Numbered from the stretch's first letter, positions 39,664-49,497 are shown. The stretch: 52,412 nucleotides of DNA from Acidobacteriota bacterium (GCA_002731215.1 PCAP01000015.1:1-52412); one strand, 5' to 3'. The notes: generated by a model from the letters alone, not told the origin. Program-made: numbers and translations.

Positions 39664-40083
39664 ATGTTTTCGGACGATCAGTCGAGGCGGCGAGTTAGCC
39701 TCGACATTTCACCACTGCTGGACGTTGTCTTCCTGTTACTTATCTTCTTTCTCGTCACTACGACGTTCATGCCCGATGCAAGCATGGAACTAGAGCTCCC
39801 AGAATCAACCACTGCTACTCAGTCTGAGGTTGTGCCGACCATGGTTACAGTTGGTGAAGATGGTGGTGTTCAGATCGATGGTGACAGTGTTTCAATCCAG
39901 GAATTGGAGCGCGCCGTTGCTGCGTTATTGCCAGAGGAGCGGGAGAAGATAACCGTTCGCGCTGATGCCCGTGTTGATTATGGCGTCATCGTTCGCATCA
40001 TCGACGCCCTACGTAATGCTGGTGTCGATGCTTTATCGTTGCCTATGGATACGGTTCAGGGCAATGCGGGGCGCGAGCGATAG
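39664..40083 (+). CDS. ExbD/TolR biopolymer transport protein
   Basis: VSLDISPLLDVVFLLLIFFLVTTTFM. Confidence 0.94.
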   Translation: MFSDDQSRRRVSLDISPLLDVVFLLLIFFLVTTTFMPDASMELELPESTTATQSEVVPTMVTVGEDGGVQIDGDSVSIQELERAVAALLPEEREKITVRADARVDYGVIVRIIDALRNAGVDALSLPMDTVQGNAGRER

Positions 40084-40119
40084 GCGGGGCGCAAGCAAGT
40101 ATCCGGCGTTATCTCTCGA

Positions 40120-41094
40120 ATGCCTAGCCAATCTCCTGTGATCGTGGTTGTTGGGCCGACGTCCGCAGGCAAATCTTCCCTGGCTGTTGCGGTTTCCGAG
40201 TGGTTCGGGGGCGAGGTTGTCTCTGCTGACGCATTTCAGGTTTACCGGGGCTTAGATATTGGTACCGGTAAAATAGACGCAAGCTCAGCGCGCGGAATCC
40301 CACATCACTGTATCGACGTTGCCGACCCCAATGAACACTACAGTGCAGGTCGGTACGCGCGTGAAGCATCTTCAGTAATCTCTGCGGTCCAATCACGGGG
40401 GAACATGGCAGTAATAGCTGGGGGTAGTGGTTTCTATATTCGTGCCCTAATCAATGGTTTGACCCCACTACCCAAGCAAGATGAGCGTTGGCGTAACGCC
40501 CTTGAAGCTGTGGAAACTAGCCGTGGCTTCGGCTACCTGTTTACGATGTTGCAGGTACTAGACCCCGAGTGGGCACAGGCAATAGGCAAGTCTGACCGCC
40601 AACGAACTTTCCGTGGTCTGGAGGTGACGTTGCGACTTGGTGTCCCGATGAGTGCCCTCCTTGAGCAGCAAGGATGGAGCGGCCCACACTTTGATGCAAT
40701 TTGGGTTGGACTGACCAGCCCGCGGAAGCAGCTATACAAGCGCATCGAGGGACGCATTGACAAAATGCTCTCAGATGGGTGGTTGGATGAAGTGCGGCGT
40801 CTGCTTAGTAGCGGGTGCACACCAGAATCGCCTGGAATGCGGGCAATTGGCTACCGAGATCTCGTTGCTCATCTCGCGGGTGAAATAAGCCTCGGTGAGG
40901 CGCGCGAAGCGGTCGTCCGTGCCACACGTCAGTATGCTAAGAGACAACTAACTTGGTTTCGGCGCCAATCACCAGCAATATTTTTCGAGATTGATGAGGC
41001 TGATGATGCAAATCGGAAGCGGGTCTATGACGAAATCCGTGCTGACCTTGAAGATAGACTGACGTGCTACCGTTACCAGCACGAGCCTGGCTGA
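40120..41094 (+). CDS. miaA: tRNA dimethylallyltransferase
   Basis: VVVGPTSAGKSSLAV, SADAFQVYRGLDIGTGK, AGGSGFYIRALINGL, YAKRQLTWFRR. Confidence 0.96.
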   Translation: MPSQSPVIVVVGPTSAGKSSLAVAVSEWFGGEVVSADAFQVYRGLDIGTGKIDASSARGIPHHCIDVADPNEHYSAGRYAREASSVISAVQSRGNMAVIAGGSGFYIRALINGLTPLPKQDERWRNALEAVETSRGFGYLFTMLQVLDPEWAQAIGKSDRQRTFRGLEVTLRLGVPMSALLEQQGWSGPHFDAIWVGLTSPRKQLYKRIEGRIDKMLSDGWLDEVRRLLSSGCTPESPGMRAIGYRDLVAHLAGEISLGEAREAVVRATRQYAKRQLTWFRRQSPAIFFEIDEADDANRKRVYDEIRADLEDRLTCYRYQHEPG

Positions 41095-41097
41095 AGC

Positions 41098-42465
41098 ATG
41101 TGGATTGATACGTTTCCAACCTTTCGCGCGGTTCTCGTTGCCATATCGCTGATTATGCTATCCGCGTGCGCGACGACGGACACTCGCATGGCGCCATCGG
41201 TGGCGGTGGATATCCTAGTGCGCCGCTACGTGCTTGATTATGCAAACGTACCACCCGCGCCTGGCGATCTCGCTCCAGATATCCAGCCAGCCTGGGCCGC
41301 GTTGCGCGCGGGTGACAGTCTTGAAGCCCGTCAAGTGCTCGATTTGGCAACAACGGAAAGCCGTGACACAGCAGGGGCTAATACCGCAGAAGGCCTACTT
41401 TTGTTGGCAAGTGGCGCTACTGCTGAGGCTTACTCCTGTTTTCAGCGGGCAGTGGCCCAATCTCCCGACTACCCGATTGCCTTGTATGGCCTAGGGTTTC
41501 TTGCAGAGGCCCAAGGTGACCGCGCTGCGGGATTCAACTGGTACCGTCAGGCTGTTAACGTCGACCCCGGCCTGTCGGCGGCAGTTGTGCGCCTCCAGGT
41601 GTTGGAGCTTGAAGAGGCCCAAGAACTTGTCTCTCAGGGGGAGCAGGCGGAGGAGGCTGGAGCTACTGCCGCTGCCCTGGTCGCGTACGAATCAGCACTA
41701 CAACTTGGCCCTAATATTCTTGAGCCATACCTTCGAATCGCTGAGATTCAGCGTCGTTCTAGTAACCTTGATTCAGCCGTACGAACCTTGCGCTTGGCGC
41801 GCGACCGGATCGGCGAACTGCATGTGATCCTCGAACCGCTTGGTCGTGCTTTGCAAGACAATGGTGAATATGGCGACGCATATGGAGTCTTCCAAGCGCT
41901 TGAAGACATCGTTCCTGGGGATCCAAAGGTGCGTGCCCTGGTAGAGGTGGCAGGCGAGCTTTACTTCACTTCAGATCTGCCGGTGGAGTATCGCGGATTG
42001 GAGCAGAAGCCGATGATCGTTCGCGAAGACTTAGCTGCGCTGATCGCCATCCAACTTGAAGATCTCAGGGAGCGTGTTAGGGAATCGCTCTCCGGGGTGA
42101 TCATGATCGATATCGATGACTCATGGGCTCAGGACTATATTCGCGAGGTCGTTGCATGGCGGATTATGGAGCCGTTCCAGAATCATGCTTTTCGCACAGA
42201 CCTTGAGGTCAGTAGGATGATGTTCGCTGAAGTGGTGTATCGGGTCCTTGAACTCATTGATGCCACCGGAAAGATCCACCCGGTCAGTCCCACCGATGTT
42301 AGTTCGGCTCACTACCTTTATGAGCGGATCCTTGTAGTGGTTGGTCAGGGTATCCTCCCCCTGGGGCCTCGAAACACCTTTGGACTTCTCGAGCCGGTAT
42401 CAGGCAAAGAGGCCGCAGCAGCAATGCAGCGGCTAGTACGTTTGGCGCGTAGCTCTGGCGATTGA
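41098..42465 (+). CDS. TPR-repeat lipoprotein with C-terminal SLH-like repeats
   Basis: Signal with LSACAT lipobox; TPR-like repeats; YIREVVAWRIMEPFQNHAFRTDLEVSRMMFAEVVYRVLEL resembles an SLH motif. Confidence 0.75.
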   Translation: MWIDTFPTFRAVLVAISLIMLSACATTDTRMAPSVAVDILVRRYVLDYANVPPAPGDLAPDIQPAWAALRAGDSLEARQVLDLATTESRDTAGANTAEGLLLLASGATAEAYSCFQRAVAQSPDYPIALYGLGFLAEAQGDRAAGFNWYRQAVNVDPGLSAAVVRLQVLELEEAQELVSQGEQAEEAGATAAALVAYESALQLGPNILEPYLRIAEIQRRSSNLDSAVRTLRLARDRIGELHVILEPLGRALQDNGEYGDAYGVFQALEDIVPGDPKVRALVEVAGELYFTSDLPVEYRGLEQKPMIVREDLAALIAIQLEDLRERVRESLSGVIMIDIDDSWAQDYIREVVAWRIMEPFQNHAFRTDLEVSRMMFAEVVYRVLELIDATGKIHPVSPTDVSSAHYLYERILVVVGQGILPLGPRNTFGLLEPVSGKEAAAAMQRLVRLARSSGD

Positions 42466-42555
42466 TCTATTTAAGGCTCCGCGATAGCATAAAATTTCTC
42501 TTGCATGCTCCTTTTACTCTCCCTGGTGCGCGATCAATTGCTTATAGGTTCGTAG

Positions 42556-43011
42556 ATGAGCGACCCGGATTTTCCCGCCTGCTCTTCGACCCGTGAGTCA
42601 CTCTCGGTTGTTGACGGAGATAAGGTCGAAGTGGCTTTTGAGGCAGACCCTCTAAGGGTAGTGGTAAGCAGTGTGCTTGCTTGGGTGATGCCCGGACTTG
42701 GGCACATTGCTAGTGGACGCGTTATGCGAGGCATCGTGTTTGCGATTGTCGTGCTGTCACTATTTCTTGGTGGCATCCTGTTGGATGGGAAGGTCTACCG
42801 GCCCGAACCTGGGCAGCCGCTCAGTTATCTTGCTGCCGTGGGTGCGGCTGGCGTGGGCCTTCCGTATGTTGCTGCCCACCAGGCCGGGTGGAATCTCGGG
42901 GATATTCGGTCGCAAAGCCATGAGTATGGGAACACATTCACACTTGTAGCTGGTCTGTTGAACTTGTTGATCGTACTTGATGCTTACGACGTCGCTGCCG
43001 GCAGGCGCTAG
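42556..43011 (+). CDS. small multi-TM membrane protein (possibly the DUF6677-type family)
   Basis: AWVMPGLGHIASGRVMRGIVFAIVVLSLFLGGILLDGKVY; several hydrophobic segments; family name from memory. Confidence 0.7.
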   Translation: MSDPDFPACSSTRESLSVVDGDKVEVAFEADPLRVVVSSVLAWVMPGLGHIASGRVMRGIVFAIVVLSLFLGGILLDGKVYRPEPGQPLSYLAAVGAAGVGLPYVAAHQAGWNLGDIRSQSHEYGNTFTLVAGLLNLLIVLDAYDVAAGRR

Positions 43012-43019
43012 GAATCGCG

Positions 43020-43193
43020 GTGCACAGTCACTTTTTGTACATGGTGGTCTTTGCTGCGGCGGTTGGCGTTGTTCTCGGGGCTATGTTGCGCAGGGAGTTG
43101 GGTGAGGCGGTGTGGCTCGCAATGTGGATTACCTTAGGAATGGTTGGAACGGCCCTGCTTCTCGCTTGGGCGATGTACTTCGTTTCACACTGA
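43020..43193 (+). CDS. 57-aa two-TM small membrane protein (not in ORF track)
   Basis: GTG start, AGGA at 43010-43013: MHSHFLYMVVFAAAVGVVLGAMLRRELGEAVWLAMWITLGMVGTALLLAWAMYFVSH*. Confidence 0.6.
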   Translation: MHSHFLYMVVFAAAVGVVLGAMLRRELGEAVWLAMWITLGMVGTALLLAWAMYFVSH

Positions 43194-43206
43194 GATATCG
43201 GCTGAC

Positions 43207-43599
43207 TTGGCAATCACACTGTTGTATTGGTTCCCGGCAATCGCCACTGCTTCTCTTATCGCATGGCTTTCGCACCAGCCGTCCCTCCCCGATCTGCCAG
43301 GTCCAATCGAAATTCCTGATTGGTTTGCTCACATACTTGAGTATGGCTTCTTTGAGTTAACCGTTCTTTACGGGATTACCCGAGGATTCCAGGAGGGGAG
43401 ACGCACGATGGTTCGAGTTGTTGCCTCTGTAACCATGGGTAGCCTTTATGGAATTACTGACGAGTGGCATCAGAGTTTCACGTTTGGCCGGGATGCCTCG
43501 GTATGGGACTGGACGGCCGACACGGTTGGCGCGGTTCTAGCTGGGTCCATGGTTATTGGTATATGGCGACGGATGGCTGCCTTACAGCCACGGGTGTAA
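43207..43599 (+). CDS. VanZ-like family membrane protein
   Basis: LIAWLSHQPSLP...HILEYGFFELTVLYGITRGF...YGITDEWHQSFTFGRDASVWDWTADTVGAVLG-type motif; start probably TTG 43207. Confidence 0.85.
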   Translation: MAITLLYWFPAIATASLIAWLSHQPSLPDLPGPIEIPDWFAHILEYGFFELTVLYGITRGFQEGRRTMVRVVASVTMGSLYGITDEWHQSFTFGRDASVWDWTADTVGAVLAGSMVIGIWRRMAALQPRV

Positions 43600-43646
43600 T
43601 ATTCCTCTTCATACCAGTTGGGCATTGATTCGAGGGCTTTACTCCA

Positions 43647-43677
43647 GGGGCATCTCTTGCTCTGCCGCCGATGCCCC
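43647..43677. repeat. 8-bp perfect inverted repeat GGGGCATC-N15-GATGCCCC
   Basis: 43647-43654 / 43670-43677, upstream of the LeuB-like gene; no T-run follows. Confidence 0.7.
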
Positions 43678-43769
43678 ATCTTCCGCTCGCTCTCGGAAAT
43701 CGGAAGTGACAAGTTGATGCATAGAATGATTCAGATCATCGAGGATTCCCGCAACTTAGGGAGAAGCGG

Positions 43770-44825
43770 TTGAAGCGCATCGCGGTGATCCCAGGAGACG
43801 GCATTGGCAATGAGGTTACAGAAGCCGCGATGCACGTCGCGGAGGTTGCTGCGGCGACTTTTGGAGTCGATGTCGAGTGCAAATGGTTCGATTACGGTGC
43901 CGACACCTACCTGAAAACAGGTGTTGGGCTTCCAGAGGGTGCCCTCGAGAGTTTGCGGGACGACTTCGATGCTATTTACCTTGGGGCTTTGGGTGATCCT
44001 CGCATTCCCGATATGGCGCATGGCAAGGAAATCCTGCTTGGTCTGCGCTTTGGTCTTGACCTGTTTGTGAATTATCGCCCGGTCAAACTTCTCAACGAGC
44101 GCCTTTGTCCTCTGAAAGACCGGACAGTCGAAGATCTCGATTTCGTTGTTTTGCGAGAAAACACTGAAGGTGCGTACGTTGGGGTTGGGGGAATCTTCAA
44201 GCAGGGGACCGCTGATGAAGTAGCGCTGCAGGAGGATGTGAACACGAGGAAGGGTGTCGAACGTATAATTCGCTATGCTTTTGAGTATGCTCGCAACCAT
44301 GGGCGTAAGAGCGTCGTTATGAGCGACAAAAGCAACGTGCTGCGCTACGGACACGATCTGTGGCAGCGTGTTTTCGAGGAAGTACGGACGGAGTACGAAG
44401 ACATTGAGTCGTGGCACCTGTTCGTCGATGCTCTCACAATGCAAATTGTAAAGAACCCGGCGCAGTTTGATGTCATTGTCACGTGCAACATGTTCGGCGA
44501 CATCGTCACAGATCTCTGCGCAGAACTTCAAGGTGGTCTAGGTTTGGCATCTTCCGCTAATCTGAACCCGCAAACCGGTGCAGGGCTTTTTGAGCCGGTT
44601 CACGGGTCAGCGCCGAAATATTCCGGCCAAGGCGTGGCGAACCCGTTGGCCGCCATTCTCACGTCGCAACTGATGTTCGAGTTTCTCCAGTATCATGAAG
44701 TTGGCGCGGCGATCGAGAATGCTGTTCGCGCATCGATCATTGACGGCCAGGTAACTCGTGATCTCGGTGGCAACCTTAAGACTGAAGAGGTTGCTATTGC
44801 GGTTGCCGACCGGGTCGGCGGGTGA
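43770..44825 (+). CDS. isocitrate/isopropylmalate dehydrogenase family protein (LeuB-like)
   Basis: IAVIPGDGIGNEVT, LRENTEGAYVGVGG, NMFGDIVTDLCAELQGGLGLASSAN, FEPVHGSAPKYSGQGVANP; TTG start with AGGGAG. Confidence 0.9.
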   Translation: MKRIAVIPGDGIGNEVTEAAMHVAEVAAATFGVDVECKWFDYGADTYLKTGVGLPEGALESLRDDFDAIYLGALGDPRIPDMAHGKEILLGLRFGLDLFVNYRPVKLLNERLCPLKDRTVEDLDFVVLRENTEGAYVGVGGIFKQGTADEVALQEDVNTRKGVERIIRYAFEYARNHGRKSVVMSDKSNVLRYGHDLWQRVFEEVRTEYEDIESWHLFVDALTMQIVKNPAQFDVIVTCNMFGDIVTDLCAELQGGLGLASSANLNPQTGAGLFEPVHGSAPKYSGQGVANPLAAILTSQLMFEFLQYHEVGAAIENAVRASIIDGQVTRDLGGNLKTEEVAIAVADRVGG

Positions 44826-44841
44826 ATTACGGAGAAGTCGA

Positions 44842-46035
44842 ATGAGCCAAGAAGCATGGATTCTGGAGGGCGCACGTACGGCGATGTGCCGCTACGTTGG
44901 CCAGTTTGCTGACGTCTCGGCCATTGAGTTAGGGGCGGTTGCATCCAAGGGTGCTTTAGATCGCTCCGGGACTGATCCGGCCCACGTAGACCATGTCATC
45001 ATTGGCAATGCCCAGCAAACATCCCCGGACGCCATCTATGGAGCGCGCCATGTTGGACTAAAGGCCGGTGTTAGCGAAGCGACGCCAGCATTAACCGTGA
45101 ATCGGTTGTGTGGGTCTGGCATTCAATCGATTCTTGCGGCGGCACAGTTGCTACATCTCGGGGAAGCTGACGTAGTTCTCGCAGGTGGTATGGAGAATAT
45201 GAGCCAGGCACCTCACGTCATTTACGGAGCACGAAAAGGCTTTTCCCTGGGTGGCGGGAAAATGCAGGATTCGTTAACGCTGGCCCTACTGGATCCTTAT
45301 TGCGGCTGCACCATGTCGCAGACTAGTGACAATTTATCCAATCGCTTCGAGATTAGCCGTGAGGAGCAAGATAAATACGCACTCGGTAGCCAGCAAAGGG
45401 CAGCAGGAGCCCAAGAACGTGGGCTATTTGCCGAAGAGATCGTTCCGGTTGAGGTTAAGACTCGCAAGGGTACACACTTCGTCGATACGGACGATCACCT
45501 TCGGCCGGAAACCATGCTCGAGGATTTGGCCAAGCTCAAGCCGGCATTTGGCCCAGACTCTTACGTCACCGCCGGCAATGCCAGCGGAGTGGTTGATGGT
45601 GCTGCTGCCGTTGTGGTGGCGAGCGCAGAATGGGCCGTAGAACACGGCAAGAAACCAATCGGAAAGGTCATTTCGTGGGGAATAGTCGGAGTGGAACCAG
45701 CTTACATGGGAATCGGTCCCGTACCTGCCAGCAAGTTAGCGCTTCAGAAAGCTGGGTGGGGACTCGAAGATGTTGATCTTATCGAGGTGAATGAGGCATT
45801 CGCGGGGCAGTACCTTGCAGTGGAACGAGAGCTTGGCCTCGATCGTGAACGCACCAACGTCAACGGTGGCTCAATTGCGCTTGGTCATCCTTTGGGGGCG
45901 ACTGGGACTCGTTTGGTTTACACGCTACTCAAGGAACTGAATCGTCGCGGTGGTGGTCGTGGTCTGGCGACTGCGTGCATTGGTGGCGGTCAGGGCATCG
46001 CGATGTGCGTGGAGGTCGATGCCAATGTCATCTGA
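44842..46035 (+). CDS. acetyl-CoA C-acyltransferase (thiolase)
   Basis: [60 protein letters not shown]; start revised to 44842. Confidence 0.95.
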   Translation: MSQEAWILEGARTAMCRYVGQFADVSAIELGAVASKGALDRSGTDPAHVDHVIIGNAQQTSPDAIYGARHVGLKAGVSEATPALTVNRLCGSGIQSILAAAQLLHLGEADVVLAGGMENMSQAPHVIYGARKGFSLGGGKMQDSLTLALLDPYCGCTMSQTSDNLSNRFEISREEQDKYALGSQQRAAGAQERGLFAEEIVPVEVKTRKGTHFVDTDDHLRPETMLEDLAKLKPAFGPDSYVTAGNASGVVDGAAAVVVASAEWAVEHGKKPIGKVISWGIVGVEPAYMGIGPVPASKLALQKAGWGLEDVDLIEVNEAFAGQYLAVERELGLDRERTNVNGGSIALGHPLGATGTRLVYTLLKELNRRGGGRGLATACIGGGQGIAMCVEVDANVI

Positions 46036-46822
46036 CAGTGGTGACTATGAGAACCTGATTGTCGATTTTAAGGACACCGTTGCTACCATCACGATCAACC
46101 GTCCCGATGTTCTCAACGCACTTAATGCTGAGACCATCCGTGAGCTTGGTGAGGCGGTTGACTTCTTGGCGGCAGACGACAGGTGCCATGTTCTAATTAT
46201 TACCGGTGCTGGTGAACAAGCATTCGTGGCAGGGGCAGATATAAGTGTGCTAGCCACCTACGACCCGGTAGACGCACGAGAGGCTGCGCGCTTCGGACAG
46301 GCAACTTTCGATAAGATCGAGGAGTGTGGTAAGCCTGTTATAGCAGCAATTAACGGGTATGCGCTTGGAGGTGGCTTCGAGCTCGCGCTGGCATGCCACA
46401 TTCGATTTGCAGCGGAAGGTGCCCAGGTCGGTCTGCCGGAAATCGACCTCGGGGTTATTCCTGGGCATGGCGGGACTCAACGTTTGACAAGGTTGCTTGG
46501 GAAAAGCGCGGCGATCAAACTGATTTGCAGTGGCGCCCACGTAAACGCCACCGATGCCGTAAGCCTCGGTTTGGTTAACGCCGTCTATCCAGCCGATTCG
46601 TTGATGGAAGCTGTCTATGGGTTTGCCATAAAGTTGGCCAGCAAGCCACGAATTGCGATGCGATATGCACTGGAAGCGGTTAACCAGGGTTTGAATGTGA
46701 CGCTGAAGGAAGGTCAGGCGATTGAGGCCGACCTCTTTGGTTTGTGCTTTGCTACTGAGGATCAGACCGAGGGGATGAATGCATTTCTGGAGAAACGGAA
46801 AGCGAATTGGAAAGGTCGTTAA
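46025..46822 (+). CDS. enoyl-CoA hydratase/isomerase family protein
   Basis: INRPDVLNALNAETI, AFVAGADI, AAINGYALGGGFELALACHIRFAAEGAQVGLPEIDLGVIPGHGGTQRLTR. Confidence 0.95.
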   Translation: MSSDSGDYENLIVDFKDTVATITINRPDVLNALNAETIRELGEAVDFLAADDRCHVLIITGAGEQAFVAGADISVLATYDPVDAREAARFGQATFDKIEECGKPVIAAINGYALGGGFELALACHIRFAAEGAQVGLPEIDLGVIPGHGGTQRLTRLLGKSAAIKLICSGAHVNATDAVSLGLVNAVYPADSLMEAVYGFAIKLASKPRIAMRYALEAVNQGLNVTLKEGQAIEADLFGLCFATEDQTEGMNAFLEKRKANWKGR

Positions 46823-48069
46823 AAGCCAAGGAACTTACGACGGCTATACCGAACGAATCTAAGCTCATTTACGACTGGAATGCTCTGAGTGGCACCAGTG
46901 AAGAGGTGGGCCTTGTGGAGTTTAACGACGAGACTCTACGAGATGGGCTCCAGTCACCCTCGGCACGCGATCCTAGCATCGAGTCTAAGCTGCAAATCCT
47001 CCATCTGATGGAGAGCATTGGTATTAATAGCGCTTCTCTTGGTCTCCCAGGTGCCTCGGCAAGGCAACGCAACGACGTTAAGCGGTTGGCTGAGGAGATC
47101 CGCGACGAAAGCTTGGGCATCAGTCCCAACTGCGCCGCCCGTACAGTAATTGCGGACATCGAACCGATAATAGAAGTTGGCGATGAGGTTGGTATCCCTA
47201 TCGAGGTAGCCTGCTTTATCGGCTCCAGTCCAATCCGTCAATATGCTGAGGACTGGAACATCGACCTTCTGCTTCGTCATAGCGAGGATGCAGTAAAGTT
47301 CGCTGTCGACCATGGTGCGCCGGTTATGTTTGTCACTGAGGACACAACCCGAACGCCTCCGGAGACCGTCGCCCGGTTGTACACAGCCGCGATCGAGGCT
47401 GGTGCTCGCCGTATCTGTGTGTGCGACACCGTAGGCCATGCCACCCCGCCGGGCGTGAGATCCCTTATTGCTTTCGTAAAAAGTGTGGTCTCCAAAACCG
47501 GAGAAGATGTCGCAATTGACTGGCATGGTCACGAGGACCGCTATCTCGGTGTGTGGAACACACTTGCAGCACTCCAGGCTGGTGCCAGTCGGGCTCATGG
47601 CACGGCGTTTGGTGTCGGCGAACGTTGTGGTAATACGGCAATGGATCAACTCTTGATTAACTGCCGGCTGCTCGGATGGATCAGCAATGACCTTTCCATG
47701 CTTAGCAAGTATTGCAAGGTGGCTTCAGAAGCCATTGGTATACCAATTCCGTCGAACCACCCAGTAGTTGGCATCGATGCTTTTCGAACTGGGACCGGAG
47801 TACACGCGGCCGCCGTTATTAAGGCGCAAGCGAAAGGCGATGAGTGGCTCGCCGACCGGGTCTATTCGGGAGTTCCGGCCTCAATGGTTGGGCGTCAACA
47901 ACAAATCGAGGTCGGTCCAATGAGCGGGGCCTCTAACGTTGAGTATCGTCTCCAAGCACTTGGTATCGAGCCGAATCCAGACAGAGTTACGGCGGTTCTG
48001 CTCGCGGCGAAGAAAGCCGATCATATCCTCGACGACAAGGAAATAAAGGCCGCCTTGGTGGTTAGCTGA
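46807..48069 (+). CDS. LeuA/homocitrate synthase-like (HMGL-family) carboligase
   Basis: FNDETLRDGLQSPSAR, IDWHGHEDRYLGVWNTLAALQAGASRAHGTAFGVGERCGNT; about 420 aa. Confidence 0.88.
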   Translation: MERSLKAKELTTAIPNESKLIYDWNALSGTSEEVGLVEFNDETLRDGLQSPSARDPSIESKLQILHLMESIGINSASLGLPGASARQRNDVKRLAEEIRDESLGISPNCAARTVIADIEPIIEVGDEVGIPIEVACFIGSSPIRQYAEDWNIDLLLRHSEDAVKFAVDHGAPVMFVTEDTTRTPPETVARLYTAAIEAGARRICVCDTVGHATPPGVRSLIAFVKSVVSKTGEDVAIDWHGHEDRYLGVWNTLAALQAGASRAHGTAFGVGERCGNTAMDQLLINCRLLGWISNDLSMLSKYCKVASEAIGIPIPSNHPVVGIDAFRTGTGVHAAAVIKAQAKGDEWLADRVYSGVPASMVGRQQQIEVGPMSGASNVEYRLQALGIEPNPDRVTAVLLAAKKADHILDDKEIKAALVVS

Positions 48070-49120
48070 AGACAATCGGTGGGATCTTCACCGGGACAAG
48101 CATGAACGAGGTGACGAAAATCGCCAGTGCGATTAACGTTAAAACAACTCTGGTCGCCCCCAGTTTTTGTCCATGATTGATGGGAAGAGGTTTGCCAAGG
48201 CCACCCATAATGAACAGTGCCGCTACGACGATGGCGAAGAGTATCCATCCGGGAAAGAAGCGGAAACCAGCGAAAAACATCAGTATTAGCACAGCGAAAG
48301 ATATGGCCCGATGCCATTGTGGTATCAGCGAGTACAGTAAGTGACCGCCGTCAAGCTGTCCGACGGGCAGTAAGTTCATCGCTGTAATCAGTAAGGCAAA
48401 CCAGCCGACGAAAGCCAGCGGGTGCATAACAAGGTCTTGTGCTGGCCCAACCTCTGGACCGAAAAAGCGTGCCATCGGTCCCCACAGAAGTGGTTCGCCC
48501 AGTGTCAAGTAGAAACCGCTAGTTTCGATCTCAATGGTGCTCACAACGCGCGATTGCGAGAGGCCGTAGCCAAGGATTGGTAACGCTGCGATCCAGCCAG
48601 CGATAGGCCCTGCGACGGCAATGTCGAACAGAGCTCTCCGACTTGTAATTGTCCCTCGTATCCGGATCACGGCACCCATCGTGCCAGGCAGCAGGGTAGG
48701 GACCAAGTTGGGCGGCGGAAGGGGCAGGAAATAGGGGAGGCTAGCCGCGATGCCATAGTGTCGGCAGGTTAGGTAGTGGCCCATCTCGTGCGCCAACAAA
48801 ATCGCGATCACTGCCACACCAAATGGGAACCCTCCCAGAAGAGCGGATGGAGCCTCAAGAGGGTTCGAAGTCAAAACATTGCGTAGCTCTCCAGAATAAA
48901 ATTGCTGATACTGGATAAACCCCCAATAGATGCAACTCGTGAACGTCAACACAAACAGGACAATGTTCATGCCGATCCGCGGAGGGCGGTCATGTTTCCT
49001 GGGCATACCTTGCCCCTCATAACCGGGCCCAGGCGGCTGTTGCTGGTTGGCAACCGATGGGTCATGGCCCGTTTGCTCCAGCAAACTTAGAGGCCTATCT
49101 CTATCCTTTGTTTCAGACAC
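48062..49120 (-). CDS. site-2 protease family (M50) membrane metallopeptidase
   Basis: ILLAHEMGHYLTCRHYG (HExxH), NLLPVGQLDGGH. Confidence 0.93.
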   Translation of the reverse strand: MSETKDRDRPLSLLEQTGHDPSVANQQQPPGPGYEGQGMPRKHDRPPRIGMNIVLFVLTFTSCIYWGFIQYQQFYSGELRNVLTSNPLEAPSALLGGFPFGVAVIAILLAHEMGHYLTCRHYGIAASLPYFLPLPPPNLVPTLLPGTMGAVIRIRGTITSRRALFDIAVAGPIAGWIAALPILGYGLSQSRVVSTIEIETSGFYLTLGEPLLWGPMARFFGPEVGPAQDLVMHPLAFVGWFALLITAMNLLPVGQLDGGHLLYSLIPQWHRAISFAVLILMFFAGFRFFPGWILFAIVVAALFIMGGLGKPLPINHGQKLGATRVVLTLIALAIFVTSFMLVPVKIPPIVFS

Positions 49121-49227
49121 GTGTCCACACCGATTGATACTTACCTCGAGAAATTCGGGACTGGAGGCTCTTAATAGATACTAACAATGGGGCGGAGAAT
49201 TCCGACTAGTTAGAGAGGGAAAGTATC

Positions 49228-49497
49228 TCAGCCTATGTTGCTAAGATTTTTACCGGGCCGGAACCGGGTCGATTTCCCCGGGGGGATAATAATTTCTTGA
49301 CCAGTGCGCGGGTTGCGTCCAATACCCCGTTTGCGAGGTCTAACCTCAAAGACGCCGAAACCACGCAATTCGATCCGGTCACCTTGGGCTAGCGCATTTT
49401 TAAGGGCGCCAATAATCGCATTAACTGCGGATTCTGCACTCACCTTAGTGATGCGGGCTTCCCGGGCAATAATTTCGACAAGATCTGCTTTTACCAT
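49228..49497 (-). CDS. HU/IHF family DNA-binding protein (IHF-beta-like)
   Basis: MVKADLVEIIAREARITK...FGVFEVRPRKRGIGRNPRTGQEIIIPPGKSTRFRPGKNL; start revised to ATG 49497. Confidence 0.94.
   Translation of the reverse strand: MVKADLVEIIAREARITKVSAESAVNAIIGALKNALAQGDRIELRGFGVFEVRPRKRGIGRNPRTGQEIIIPPGKSTRFRPGKNLSNIG

Noticed and set aside
43731-44531. 266-aa minus-strand ORF antisense to the LeuB-like gene
   Set aside because: Antisense to a well-conserved dehydrogenase; no motif support.
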